Source of the DNA: Antedon bifida | Lineage: Eukaryota > Echinodermata > Crinoidea > Comatulida > Antedonidae | Assembly: GCA_963402885.1 (NCBI GenBank) | Contig: OY727094.1 | Span: 5,954,501 to 6,018,500, forward strand | Length of the DNA stretch: 64,000 nt | Direction of reading: 5' to 3' | Part shown: positions 60,701 through 64,000 of the stretch, piece by piece | Numbering within the stretch: position 1 is the stretch's first letter | Layout of the letters: the number at the start of each line of letters is the position of its first letter | The notes under the pieces: model-generated | The model's database searches: none | The model's input: only the letters and a program-made list of their open reading frames with translations | What the model was told of the DNA's origin: nothing | Made by a program: the position numbers and the translations under genes

Positions 60701-63700
60701 ATAGGATATTCAAACTTTAGTAAATCGAGTGTAATTCTACTCCATGGGACTATACATGATAATATACAGCACTTTTTTCTTTTCAGAATTCATAATATAT
60801 ATGTAGAAGATATAATGGTGCGCGGTGTCAAGTTTATATCATGGTTATCACATTATGAGGAGTTGCGTGACCTTCTGGAGCAGTCAAGCCTAAATTCATT
60901 CCCATTGGTTGATGCTCCAGGTAAATATTCAGCAAATTATACACATCTTTTTGTAATTCATTTCTGAAATATTTATTTCCTAGTGTTAATTGAGAGTAAT
61001 ACCGTAAATTAGTTACTATGGTAGAACCAATCATTTGTGACAATCCTTTTTAGGGGACACATTTATTAAGGGAACACTTTCATGTGAAACGAATCAAGGG
61101 AAATGTATGTTTAAACAGTCAGCAGCTATATGGTAGAAACCCCTATTAAGGGTAAACTTTAATATTGTGTGTCCCCCCTTAATAGAGGTTTATATAACTA
61201 TATAGTGTTAAAAGTATATTATTTAAGCTTGCCAGATGATATCCAAGTTACAACTCCCTTATATGTTCTTGTCAGCTAACTTTAAAATTACCTCCAATAG
61301 GTTTTTATTTATTTTTATTTGTTTATTTTTTATTTATACTGGGTGACCTCTTCAGTCAAAGACTGGTCTCCCAGAGTCCAGTTATGATCAGTGGCTGAGT
61401 GACTTGTGTGTGTACTAGCGCACCGGGGTAACCCCCTACTGGTCTCGAAACATGTACTAGGTTCTTTAAAGTGCACATACTGGACCTACGGTTTATATTC
61501 CTTATCCGAGAAGACTCGTTCTACCACCAGAACCATGAAGCGACTGAGCCTTAAACCCTTGCCGATGTTATGGCTACGGAATTACGGTTCCACTGCATTA
61601 ACTGCGGCCCTGAGTGACTTGTGTGTGTACTAGCGCACCGGGGTAACCCCCTACTTGTCTCGAAAGATGTACTAGGTTCTTTAAAGTGCACATAAGCTAG
61701 ATATGTATACTGGACCTACGGTTTATAGTCCTTAATCCGAGAAGACTCGTTCTACCACCAGAACCATGGAGCAACTGAGCCTTAAACCCTTGCCGATGTT
61801 ATGGCTACGGAATTACGGTTCCACTGCATTAACTGCGGCCCTGAGTGACTTGTGTGTGTACTAGCGCACCGGGGTAACCCCCTACTTGTCTCGAAAGATG
61901 TACTAGGTTCTTTAAAGTGCACATAAGCTAGATATGTATACTGGACCTACGGTTTATAGTCCTTAATCCGAGAAGACTCGTTCTACCACCAGAACCATGG
62001 AGCAACTGAGCCTTAAACCCTTGCCGATGTTATGGCTACGGAATTACGGTTCCACTGCATTAACTGCGGCCCTGAGTGACTTGTGTGTGTACTAGCGCAC
62101 CGGGGTAACCCCCTACTTGTCTCGAAAGATGTACTAGGTTCTTTAAAGTGCACATAAGCTAGATATGTATACTGGACCTACGGTTTATAGTCCTTAATCC
62201 GAGAAGACTCGTTCTACCACCAGAACCATGGAGCAACTGAGCCTTAAACCCTTGCCGATGTTATGGCTACGGAATTACGGTTCCACTGCATTAACTGCGG
62301 CCCTGAGTGACTTGTGTGTGTACTAGCGCACCGGGGTAACCCCCTACTTGTCTCGAAAGATGTACTAGGTTCTTTAAAGTGCACATAAGCTAGATATGTA
62401 TACTGGACCTACGGTTTATAGTCCTTAATCCGAGAAGACTCGTTCTACCACCAGAACCATGGAGCAACTGAGCCTTAAACCCTTGCCGATGTTATGGCTA
62501 CGGAATTACGGTTCCACTGCATTAACTGCGGCCCTGAGTGACTTGTGTGTGTACTAGCGCACCGGGGTAACCCCCTACTTGTCTCGAAAGATGTACTAGG
62601 TTCTTTAAAGTGCACATAAGCTAGATATGTATACTGGACCTACGGTTTATAGTCCTTAATCCGAGAAGACTCGTTCTACCACCAGAACCATGGAGCAACT
62701 GAGCCTTAAACCCTTGCCGATGTTATGGCTACGGAATTACGGTTCCACTGCATTAACTGCGGCCCTGAGTGACTTGTGTGTGTACTAGCGCACCGGGGTA
62801 ACCCCCTACTTGTCTCGAAAGATGTACTAGGTTCTTTAAAGTGCACATAAGCTAGATATGTATACTGGACCTACGGTTTATAGTCCTTAATCCGAGAAGA
62901 CTCGTTCTACCACCAGAACCATGGAGCAACTGAGCCTTAAACCCTTGCCGATGTTATGGCTACGGAATTACGGTTCCACTGCATTAACTGCAGCCACTCA
63001 CTTGCAGTTTCAAGATTATATCCAATCAGTAATCAGAAGTTTATCAAAGTATTGTATTTCACTTATTCTACAGAATCAATGATACTGTTAGGATCGGTAC
63101 AGCGTGAAGAACTTGAAGATCTTATTGACAAGCACCTCGGTCGCCACGCAAGAATTCAATACAAAAAAGACAAACGAGAAAAAGCTGCCGTCGACTCCGG
63201 TCGTCTACCAGTACAGACAATAACGCCAGCAAGCAGATTCACGATCGTTGCGTACCATGTAAGTTGTTTTGTGATAAAAACATTATATCACTGGTGAGTC
63301 ATGTGGCCGTGAGTTAAGACAAGGGGCATCAAACAATATAATAATGATGGTATAGTCTTATATAGCACATAATACAATGTTTCTAAGTGCTTTACACACA
63401 AAAATGATCCATAAGATATCCTAAGATAACCAAAAAAAAGGAACAAGTAGAGGAACCATTTACACCGCTCCGTTCTGCAGCACATTGAAGCTCACATATG
63501 AGAGCTCGCTGGAACAGAATTCACAGGAGCTCGAGTGAAAAAGATATCTGTCTACCCTACCCTACCAAAATAAGAAGTAAAAAGATGTTGCAATCTCACA
63601 CTATTGTAAATGTTTGCATACTGTTTTTAGTGGATTAATTAATTAATAGCAAAATTATTAATTATTGTTATTAATTAATAGTTATTTGTATGTCTTTTCT

Positions 63701-63922
63701 TGCAATATTATTTATAATAAATATATAAATGTTCTCTTATTTTTAACACCATCAAAGTTCCTCCACAACAAATGCATTTTTAATCAACTTATCCTTGTTG
63801 TTAGTGTATTTTGTGACAATAACATGAAATGGAATAAAAAACTATTTTGAAAGAATTTATTTTTATTTCTTTTCAGTCAAATGATGGAAATGAACCTAAC
63901 TTAACCATTCCTGTAAGAGATG
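24733..63922 (+). CDS. CLCN2: CLC-2-type voltage-gated chloride channel (3' end outside window)
   Basis: Plasma-membrane dimeric chloride channel. Exons: 24733-24780, 25227-25365, 28558-28689, 32063-32191, 32554-32687, 35694-35771, 37614-37818, 38650-38734, 38997-39098, 39610-39694, 40371-40520, 41016-41199, 59585-59682, 60163-60278, 60787-60920, 63074-63258, 63877-63922. They join in frame to 683 residues. Key motifs: YEQTL and [12 protein letters not shown] (CLC-2 N-terminus), GSGIPE, GKEGPFVH with the gating Glu across the exon 5/6 junction, [62 protein letters not shown] with the pore Tyr, then CBS1 from [12 protein letters not shown]2 should lie beyond the right edge. CLC-2 is closest among CLC-1/2/K paralogues. 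Confidence 0.95.
25366..28557 (+). other. CLC intron 2
   Basis: AT-rich, with no supported exon. It contains an ACAAGTGA/CCAAT-type palindromic repeat near 27085-27185, a MITE-B piece at 26884-26965 and a MITE-C copy at 28318-28482. The open frame that runs on past 25365 is read-through beyond a good donor (GTAAGA). Confidence 0.6.
28318..28482. mobile_element. MITE-C copy in CLC intron 2
   Basis: TTTTTTCACACCTGTTCCGG on the left is matched by CCGGAACAGATGTGATTGTG on the right. It is more diverged than the copy at 23762-23957. Confidence 0.65.
29852..30245. repeat. Diverged tandem duplication of about 190 bp
   Basis: Two adjacent blocks share GTGTATAAACCTTGTG, CACAGCATGGGA and GGTCTCAGTTTGTAT in the same order (about 29852-30035 and 30058-30245), with indels. 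A C-rich run lies at the junction. Confidence 0.75.
31160..31304. mobile_element. MITE-A copy in CLC intron 3
   Basis: Family of about 150 bp with ends TCTACACTATCAAACT and the complement, and an inner palindrome around ATGATGATGTCATATC. Other copies: 3493-3630 (partial), 5626-5660 (fragment), 13172-13250 (short), 14901-15070, 15322-15462, 37821-37957 and 40839-40963. Confidence 0.85.
32554..35771 (+). CDS. CLCN2: CLC selectivity and gating exons
   Basis: Exon 32554-32687 encodes [20 protein letters not shown], containing the selectivity loop, and ends in PLGKE. Exon 35694-35771 starts GPFVHIAS. The gating glutamate is the last codon before a 3.0 kb intron. It is conserved, which argues for a gated channel (or transporter-like gate) and against a CLC-K type, where it is replaced. 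Confidence 0.93.
32800..33055. repeat. G-rich minisatellite with a poly(G) run in CLC intron 5
   Basis: Degenerate repeats of GGTAnTTGTCCTAG-like units surround a run of about 17 G near 32906-32922. The tract begins about 110 bp after exon 5 and has G-quadruplex potential on the coding strand. Confidence 0.7.
34276..35147. mobile_element. Non-autonomous piggyBac-type element
   Basis: TTAA flanks both ends (34276 and about 35144). The inner ends are CCCCTTCTCTGCG on the left and, read inward on the other strand, CCCTTTCACTGCG. TTAA target duplication with CCC-starting ends is the piggyBac hallmark. The left end carries two CCCGGTAxTACCGGGTAT palindromes at 34301-34355. No transposase frame remains. 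Confidence 0.7.
36097..36135 (+). CDS. CLCN2: Candidate 39-nt cassette micro-exon of the CLC gene
   Basis: A long pyrimidine tract ending in CTCTAG (36091-36096) precedes 39 nt that are open in the required phase 0 and are followed by a consensus donor, GTAAGT (36136-36141). The insert would be [13 protein letters not shown], between GIYE and NESRNIEML, in the loop before helix H. It carries an RPSRS basic-Ser motif. The reference splice (35771 to 37614) is in frame without it, so it would be a cassette. Not supported by homology known to me. Confidence 0.4.
36172..36245 (+). repeat. tRNA-like sequence in a CLC intron
   Basis: GTAGCTGCGTTGTGCTCTACC and GGTTCAAATCC are spaced like A and B boxes. 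No good acceptor stem is seen, so this is probably a SINE or tRNA relic. Confidence 0.3.
36322..36707. mobile_element. MITE with 75-bp inverted arms and TGACGTCA motifs
   Basis: Left arm starts TATAGAGTATCACGG and continues with GTGACGTCAC and GCTGCATGGTTGCTAGCCAA. The right arm is its complement and ends CCGTGATACTCTATA. The flanking TA would fit a Tc1/mariner-type TA target, but the superfamily is not proven. It lies in the CLC intron, 190 bp after the candidate micro-exon. Confidence 0.75.
37228..37402. mobile_element. MITE-B copy in a CLC intron
   Basis: ACCTCTATTAAGGGGACATC on the left and AATGGAGGAGTTCTACTATA on the right, with internal GACCC. Diverged. Confidence 0.5.
37821..37957 (+). 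mobile_element. MITE-A copy truncated at the CLC exon 7 splice donor
   Basis: The exon 7 donor GTATCA (37819-37824) runs directly into ACTTTATGTGACAAAAAAAT and the rest of a MITE-A element. The left terminal part of the element (GCTCTGTCTACAC) is missing because the exon ends there. The donor therefore appears to be built at least partly from element sequence (family consensus at this point is CTATCAAACTTTATGTG). Confidence 0.6.
37985..38130. repeat. Dispersed repeat shared with the p53-family intron
   Basis: TATCTAACAACAG, CCAAGATAGGAA, TCGTAACA and TTATGTCTGGCTGC follow in the same order as at 5218-5420. Single diverged copies. Confidence 0.5.
40839..40963. mobile_element. MITE-A copy in a CLC intron
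   Basis: AAAGCTCTGTCTACACTATA on the left and TTGATAGTGTAGACAGAGCT on the right. It lies 50 bp upstream of exon 41016. Confidence 0.8.
41377..43539 (-). CDS. TRIM-NHL E3 ubiquitin ligase-like protein, copy 1
   Basis: Single coding exon of 720 residues, similar in architecture to TRIM2/3/56/71. RING: C17, C20, C32, H34, C37, C40, C53, C56. Two B-boxes (about 94-125 and 139-178), coiled coil (about 195-300), filamin/immunoglobulin-like segment (about 340-450) and C-terminal NHL beta-propeller repeats ending in IYNY. RING and B-box metal ligands are intact, so ubiquitin ligase activity is likely; the target is unknown. The start is MSEQKALQ because an acceptor, TTTTTTACAG, lies immediately before the ATG and a donor, GTAAGT, lies at 43713-43708, giving an intron of about 174 bp in the 5' UTR. 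It lies antisense in the CLC intron. Confidence 0.93.
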   Translation of the reverse strand: MSEQKALQFLDKNDLECAICLERLTEPKTLECLHSYCLHCLQSLIKTSGKIKCPKCCKTYDDLNQFDLKDLTTNEMLSYQVKFVGNIESEKPPKCSSCDKQPEYYCSECQMYLCGQCITHHKIIPVLKNHPLYTLDKIQGEGKDLPHKCIYHRDCMLEFYCRICLKSGCKKCEHVLRCYQNEHNVIPFKMAVDEFNKNATEVIKSAEEIKEKLKGTRESFMKERSDFELKLKLCRTAIELQEENIIKKAQEKTRALLMDLDKIDKENKELIDNRVKNIDSKLLKVNEMLPLINTMMNKPEERETLRSHEENIDAVKEETLESKYDVSIKIKVPIFIPSKNLDKLIDLEGIGKMANFECAYEVAEDKVPIIVTKGQPFEVKVVSSSVESEKSALAATLINESGEESAEVKHQGSGEYRITGRCHKEGDWKMKITARREEIKGSPVNIKVEALGLVHTIDKIGKLKVHNKDAKVNDVILDKEGNLIVTSFSKDLLKFNQECSFIGRIEIPDNVKVVRIHQMSNGQMVYSDSLNKTVVKCDDKFQQIRTFGKGTLKQPRGLSVNKETRTMYVADWKCHCVFKFNVDSGELVGKFGSQGSKEGEMYCPDGLALTKEGNLIVVEFRNHRIQMFDANDKFMKILVGKGEEDGHVQYPHYVAIDSEENLLVSSDNKLQLFDQNGVFLKRIYDDGGLDEPYGIAIISVKPRRVAVANWASNKVQIYNY
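43540..43713 (-). other. 5' UTR intron of TRIM-NHL copy 1
   Basis: Minus-strand donor ATCATA|GTAAGT (43713 downwards) and acceptor TTTTTTACAG ending at 43540, adjacent to the start codon. The same arrangement is intact in copy 2 and in the orphan promoters, but the donor is altered in copy 3. Confidence 0.6.
43714..43935 (-). promoter_or_regulatory. 5' UTR exon and proximal promoter of TRIM-NHL copy 1
   Basis: A block conserved upstream of all copies: GGTGACAAAAGCAGCTAGAC, a CAGGAAGTGATGTCATAG ETS/CRE-like segment and an inverted CCAAT box (GATTGGCTAATGCAAGGAT in the other copies; ATTGGCTAATGCAAGG here). Function is inferred from conservation and position. Confidence 0.45.
44026..45586. mobile_element. 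Helitron-like insertion behind TRIM-NHL copy 1
   Basis: About 1.55 kb missing from the matching place in the copy-3 unit (57735-57750). The right end has a short hairpin, AATTCGTCAAAGTGACGAATT, a few bases before CTAG, the layout of a Helitron 3' end. The left end has a TGATCACC hairpin. The interior is rich in GCGCACGCG-type runs and shares CTATACGAGCACGT with the element at 46560-47315. No Rep/helicase frame is present. Confidence 0.4.
45860..46200 (-). pseudogene. Orphan TRIM-NHL promoter copy 1
   Basis: Repeats the promoter block (TTGCGCAAGGATAAGTGCAC, CTTACTATGATT with an intact donor on the minus strand, GCTGCTGATTGGCTAACG) but no TRIM coding sequence follows it. It is probably left from a deleted gene copy. 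Confidence 0.6.
46560..47315. mobile_element. Element with TCGG/TCTG tetranucleotide ends
   Basis: Starts with a hairpin, AGTCGCGTGGACGCGACT, and CTATAGTTCACTATGTCGG, and ends with a second TTCACTATGTCGGTCGG block, a (TCGG/TCTG)n run at 47228-47280 and GCACGCGACT. It is absent from the matching site of the copy-2 unit near 52850. A fragment of the same family lies inverted at 9430-9515. Confidence 0.65.
47461..48030 (-). pseudogene. Decayed TRIM-NHL copy (NHL part), pseudogene 1
   Basis: The minus strand still reads [19 protein letters not shown] then a stop at 47463-47461, and [21 protein letters not shown] NHL repeats. Frameshifts and stops interrupt it, and there is no RING, B-box or coiled coil. 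It resembles pseudogene 2 more than the intact genes, so both descend from an older, diverged paralogue. Confidence 0.8.
48446..50617 (-). CDS. TRIM-NHL E3 ubiquitin ligase-like protein, copy 2
   Basis: Single coding exon of 723 residues, nearly identical to copy 1 through the RING, B-boxes and coiled coil. More differences occur in the filamin-like and NHL parts (for example [20 protein letters not shown] and the C-terminus [20 protein letters not shown]). All RING and B-box metal ligands are intact. The acceptor TTTTTTACAG directly before the ATG and the donor at 50783 define the same 5' UTR intron. Expected role: cytosolic E3 ligase or RNA/protein-binding scaffold of the TRIM-NHL class. 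Differences in the propeller suggest ligand-face divergence, but this is inference. Confidence 0.93.
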   Translation of the reverse strand: MSEQKALQFLDKNDLECAICLERLTEPKTLECLHSYCLHCLQSLIKTSGKIKCPKCCKTYNDLNQFDLKDLTTNEMLSYQVKFVGNIESEKPPKCSSCDNQPEYYCSECQMYLCGQCIKHHKIIPVLKNHPLYTLDKIQGESKDLPHKCIYHRDCMLEFYCRICLKSGCKKCEHVLRCYQNEHNVIPFETAVDEFNQNATEVIKSAEEIKEKLKGTRESFMKERSDFELKLKLCRTAIELQEENIIKKAQEKTRAMLMDLDKIDKENKELIDNRVKNIDSKLLKVNEMLPLINTMMNKPEERETLRSHEENIDAVKEETLESKYDESIKIKAPIFIPSKNLDKLIDLEGIGKMSNVECAYEVAEDKVPIIVTKGQPFEVKVVSSSVESEESVLAATLINESGEESATEVTHKGSGEYRITVRCHKEGDWKMKITARREEIKGSPVNIKVEALGLVHTTDINIEKLIKVHEKYQKVNDVILDKEGNLIVTSFSKDLLKFNQKCSFIGRIEISDNVQVVRIHQMSNGQMVYSDCLQKTVVKCDDKFQQIRTFGKGTLKNPRGLTVNKETRTMYVTDWICHCVFKFNVDSGELVGQFGSQGSKEGEMYCPDGLALTKEGNLIVVDFGNHRIQMFDANDKFMKILVGKGEEDGHVQYPHYVAIDSEENLLVSSNNKLQLFDQNGVFLKRIYDDGGLDEPFGIAIISKKPRRVAVANWRSNKVKIYNY
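50618..50833 (-). promoter_or_regulatory. 5' UTR intron and first exon of TRIM-NHL copy 2, cut by an insertion
   Basis: The conserved 5' block is present as far as AGCAGCTAGACG, where a 1.6 kb element begins. The rest of the promoter block (TAGCTAATCTAGGCAC, GCTGATTGGCTAATGC) resumes at about 52463. The proximal promoter of this copy is therefore split from its first exon. Confidence 0.6.
50834..52463. mobile_element. TTAA-flanked DNA element inserted in the TRIM copy 2 promoter
   Basis: About 1.63 kb. The left end is TTAAAGGGGGGTTCCGGGTT and the right end is TTTAAACCCAGAATCCCCCT followed by TTAA. These inverted ends match at most positions over about 22 bp. The uninterrupted sequence is present upstream of the other TRIM copies (for example near 46015 and 58145), so this is a clean insertion. 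TTAA flanks suggest a piggyBac-like target, though the ends start AGGGGG and not CCC. No transposase is recognised. Confidence 0.75.
52463..52640 (-). promoter_or_regulatory. Displaced promoter block of TRIM-NHL copy 2
   Basis: Continues the conserved TRIM upstream block after the insertion, with CAGTAGCTGCTGCTGATTGG (inverted CCAAT) and AGAAGAAGGTTTATTTG. Confidence 0.5.
52979..53520 (-). pseudogene. Decayed TRIM-NHL copy (NHL part), pseudogene 2
   Basis: The minus strand reads [18 protein letters not shown] then a stop at 52981-52979, and NHL-type [17 protein letters not shown] upstream, with frameshifts. A fragment, [20 protein letters not shown], matches the intact genes' [18 protein letters not shown]. 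Collinear with pseudogene 1, so it was duplicated with the unit. Confidence 0.8.
53944..56109 (-). CDS. TRIM-NHL E3 ubiquitin ligase-like protein, copy 3
   Basis: Single coding exon of 721 residues from MSEQKALQ. An in-frame extension of six codons upstream is open but spans the conserved splice acceptor and starts at TTG, so the ATG at 56109-56107 is used here. RING, B-boxes, coiled coil, filamin-like and NHL parts are all present and open. It differs from copies 1-2 in the RING (LKKPKTLKC in place of LTEPKTLEC), a charge change beside the metal ligands, and at scattered NHL positions. The 5' UTR intron donor that is GTAAGT in the other copies reads GAAAGT here (56283 region), so splicing of the leader, and perhaps expression, may differ. 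Confidence 0.92.
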   Translation of the reverse strand: MSEQKALQFLDKNDLECAICLERLKKPKTLKCLHSYCLHCLQSLIKTSGKIKCPKCCKTYDDLNQFDLKDLTTNEMLSYQVKFVGNIESEKPPKCSSCDKQPEYYCSECQMYLCGQCITHHKIIPVLKNHALYTLDKIQGESKDLPHKCIYHRDCMLEFYCRICLKSGCKKCEHVLRCYQNEHNVIPFETAVDEFNQNATEVIKSAEEIKEKLKGTRESFMKERSDFELKLKLCRTAIELQEENIIKKAQEKTRAMLMDLDKIDKENKELIDNRVKNIDSKLLKVNEMLPLINTMMNKPEERETLRSHEENIDAVKEETLESKYDESIKIKAPIFIPSKNLDKLIDLEGIGKMSNVECAYEVAEDKVPIIVTKGQPFEVKVVSRSVESEKSVLVATLYNESGEESATEVKHQGSVEYRITGRCHKEGDWKMKITARREEIKGSPVNIKVEAIGLVHTIDNIGELKVHNKDKKVNDVILDKEGNLIVTSFSKDLLKFNQECSFIGRIEIPDNVEVVRIHQMSNGQMVYSDSLNETVVKCDDKFQQIRTFGKRTLKQPRGVTVNKETRTMYVADLECNCVFKFNVDSGELIGQFGSKGSKKGEMHYPDGLALTKEGNLIVVEFGNHRIQMFDANDKFMKILVGKGEEDGHVLCPHYVAIDYEENLLVSSNNKLQLFDQNGVFLKRIYDDGGLDEPYGIAIISVKPRRVAVSNWKSNKIKIYNY
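56110..56535 (-). promoter_or_regulatory. 5' UTR and promoter block of TRIM-NHL copy 3
   Basis: Same block as copy 1, with CAGGAAGTGATGTCATAGTC, TTGCTGATTGGCTAATGC and GAAGAAGGTTTATTTG. The predicted leader intron keeps its acceptor but has lost the donor GT (minus-strand ATCATAGAAAGT). Confidence 0.55.
56558..57670. mobile_element. DNA element with CGGCCGTTCCAAGGC ends and repeated ACGTTGTTTTGCC motifs
   Basis: About 1.1 kb. The left end is CGGCCGTTCCAAGGCAAAAC and the right end GTTTTGCCTTGGAACGGCCG. CGTG flanks both sides, and deleting the element plus one CGTG gives GGACCGTGACCGAAG, matching the uninterrupted copy-1 sequence near 43960 at all but one base. The core motif ACGTTGTTTTGCC or its complement occurs about eight times (ends, 56735, 56760, three in a row at 57340-57410, 57450). 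No transposase frame. Confidence 0.8.
57960..58320 (-). pseudogene. Orphan TRIM-NHL promoter copy 2
   Basis: A second promoter block (TTGCGCAAGGATAAGTGCAC, TACTTACTATGATT with the donor intact on the minus strand, CTGCTGCTGATTGGCTAAC) with no TRIM coding sequence in front of it. Collinear with the block at 45860-46200. Confidence 0.6.
58935..59525 (-). pseudogene. Decayed TRIM-NHL copy, pseudogene 3
   Basis: 58935-59225 matches the NHL part of pseudogenes 1 and 2. 59366-59525 matches the coiled-coil/B-box 2 part of the intact genes (plus strand CAAAGTCTGACCTTTCTTTA; ATCCCATTATGTTCATTT). The middle is deleted and both parts are frameshifted. It ends about 60 bp before CLC exon 13. Confidence 0.75.
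60787..63258 (+). CDS. CLCN2: CLC first CBS domain exons
   Basis: Exons 60787-60920 and 63074-63258 encode [20 protein letters not shown], then [20 protein letters not shown], the two strands and helices of CBS1, followed by a basic linker. They are separated by an intron that contains the 231-bp satellite array, which ends 76 bp before the second exon. Confidence 0.9.
61021..61200. mobile_element. MITE-B copy in a CLC intron
   Basis: GGTAGAACC at the left, CCCCCTTAATAGAGGTTTAT at the right, and an inner GGTAGAAACCCCTATTAAGG. Diverged. Confidence 0.5.
61397..62997 (+). repeat. 231-bp tandem satellite array, seven units
   Basis: Units start at GAGTGACTTGTGTGTGTACT: 61397 (215 bp, lacking AAGCTAGATATGTAT), 61612, 61843, 62074, 62305, 62536 and 62767. 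The last six are 231 bp and appear virtually identical. Each unit contains TAGCGCACCGGGGTAACCCC, TAGGTTCTTTAAAGTGCACA and GACTCGTTCTACCACCAGAA. Diverged single relatives of part of the unit lie near 11130-11345 and 32340-32460. The array lies in the CLC intron between the two CBS1 exons. Confidence 0.95.
63335..63480. repeat. Dispersed repeat shared with CLC intron 5
   Basis: TATAGCAC, TACAATGTTTCT, TTTACACACAAAAATG and ATCCTAAGATAACCAAA match 35405-35560 in order. Confidence 0.55.
63877..63922 (+). CDS. CLCN2: Last visible CLC exon
   Basis: Acceptor CAG at 63874-63876, then [15 protein letters not shown] in the expected phase and donor GTACGT at 63923. An alternative donor, GTAAGA, lies ten bases earlier (63912). 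This is linker after CBS1, poorly conserved in the family. Confidence 0.6.
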
Positions 63923-64000
63923 GTACGTACACAAAGTAAAAAATATAGTAGCACACCATGTAGCCATAATAATACCATATTCCTGGTCTTGCAAAAAAAT

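Noticed and set aside
61397-62997. CRISPR-like direct repeat array
   Set aside because: Units are contiguous and 231 bp with no unique spacers, in an animal intron. This is a satellite.
62956-63297. 113-codon plus-strand frame spanning the end of the satellite and CLC exon 16
   Set aside because: Only 63074-63258 has CLC homology, bounded by CAG and GTAAGT. The leading part is satellite and intron sequence.

Overview
The window is animal nuclear DNA. It is AT-rich, with GT-AG introns, many short palindromic DNA-transposon derivatives, and no bacterial-style operons. The gene complement is one p63/p73-type p53 homologue, REV1, a CLC-2-type chloride channel, and a local TRIM-NHL expansion. Together with the repeat content it fits an invertebrate deuterostome, most likely an echinoderm or hemichordate. 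Species cannot be fixed from the sequence alone.

Layout. (1) 296-13528, plus strand: 3' part of a p53-family gene, 11 exons in window, 615 residues. It has a DNA-binding domain, an oligomerisation domain, a SAM domain and a p63-like C-terminal inhibitory motif, plus a candidate alternative terminal exon at 8621-8663 that would give a SAM-less, p53-like protein. (2) 16065-24116, minus strand, tail-to-tail with p53: complete REV1, 13 coding exons, 1307 residues. A UBM-bearing exon is duplicated, giving five UBM-like motifs where vertebrate REV1 has two. A 1.3 kb foldback element sits in the intron next to the duplication. (3) 24121-24732: compact head-to-head promoter region shared by REV1 and the next gene. 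(4) 24733-63922 and beyond, plus strand: CLC-2-type channel gene, 17 exons in window, 683 residues, continuing past the right edge. (5) Nested antisense in one 18.4 kb CLC intron (41200-59584): three nearly identical TRIM-NHL genes, three decayed TRIM-NHL copies, two orphan promoter copies and several transposon insertions. (6) 61397-62997: seven-unit 231-bp tandem array in a late CLC intron.

How the genes relate. p53 and REV1 both act in the DNA-damage response and lie tail-to-tail, but nothing here shows co-regulation. REV1 and CLC probably share a promoter region. The TRIM cluster is transcribed against its host CLC gene. Its repeat units carry independent insertions, and the other copies serve as near-empty-site controls for dating them.

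Exon boundaries were read by eye from splice signals, homology and phase. All three spliced genes keep an open frame across every junction. UTR ends, transcription starts and transposon superfamilies are inferred.
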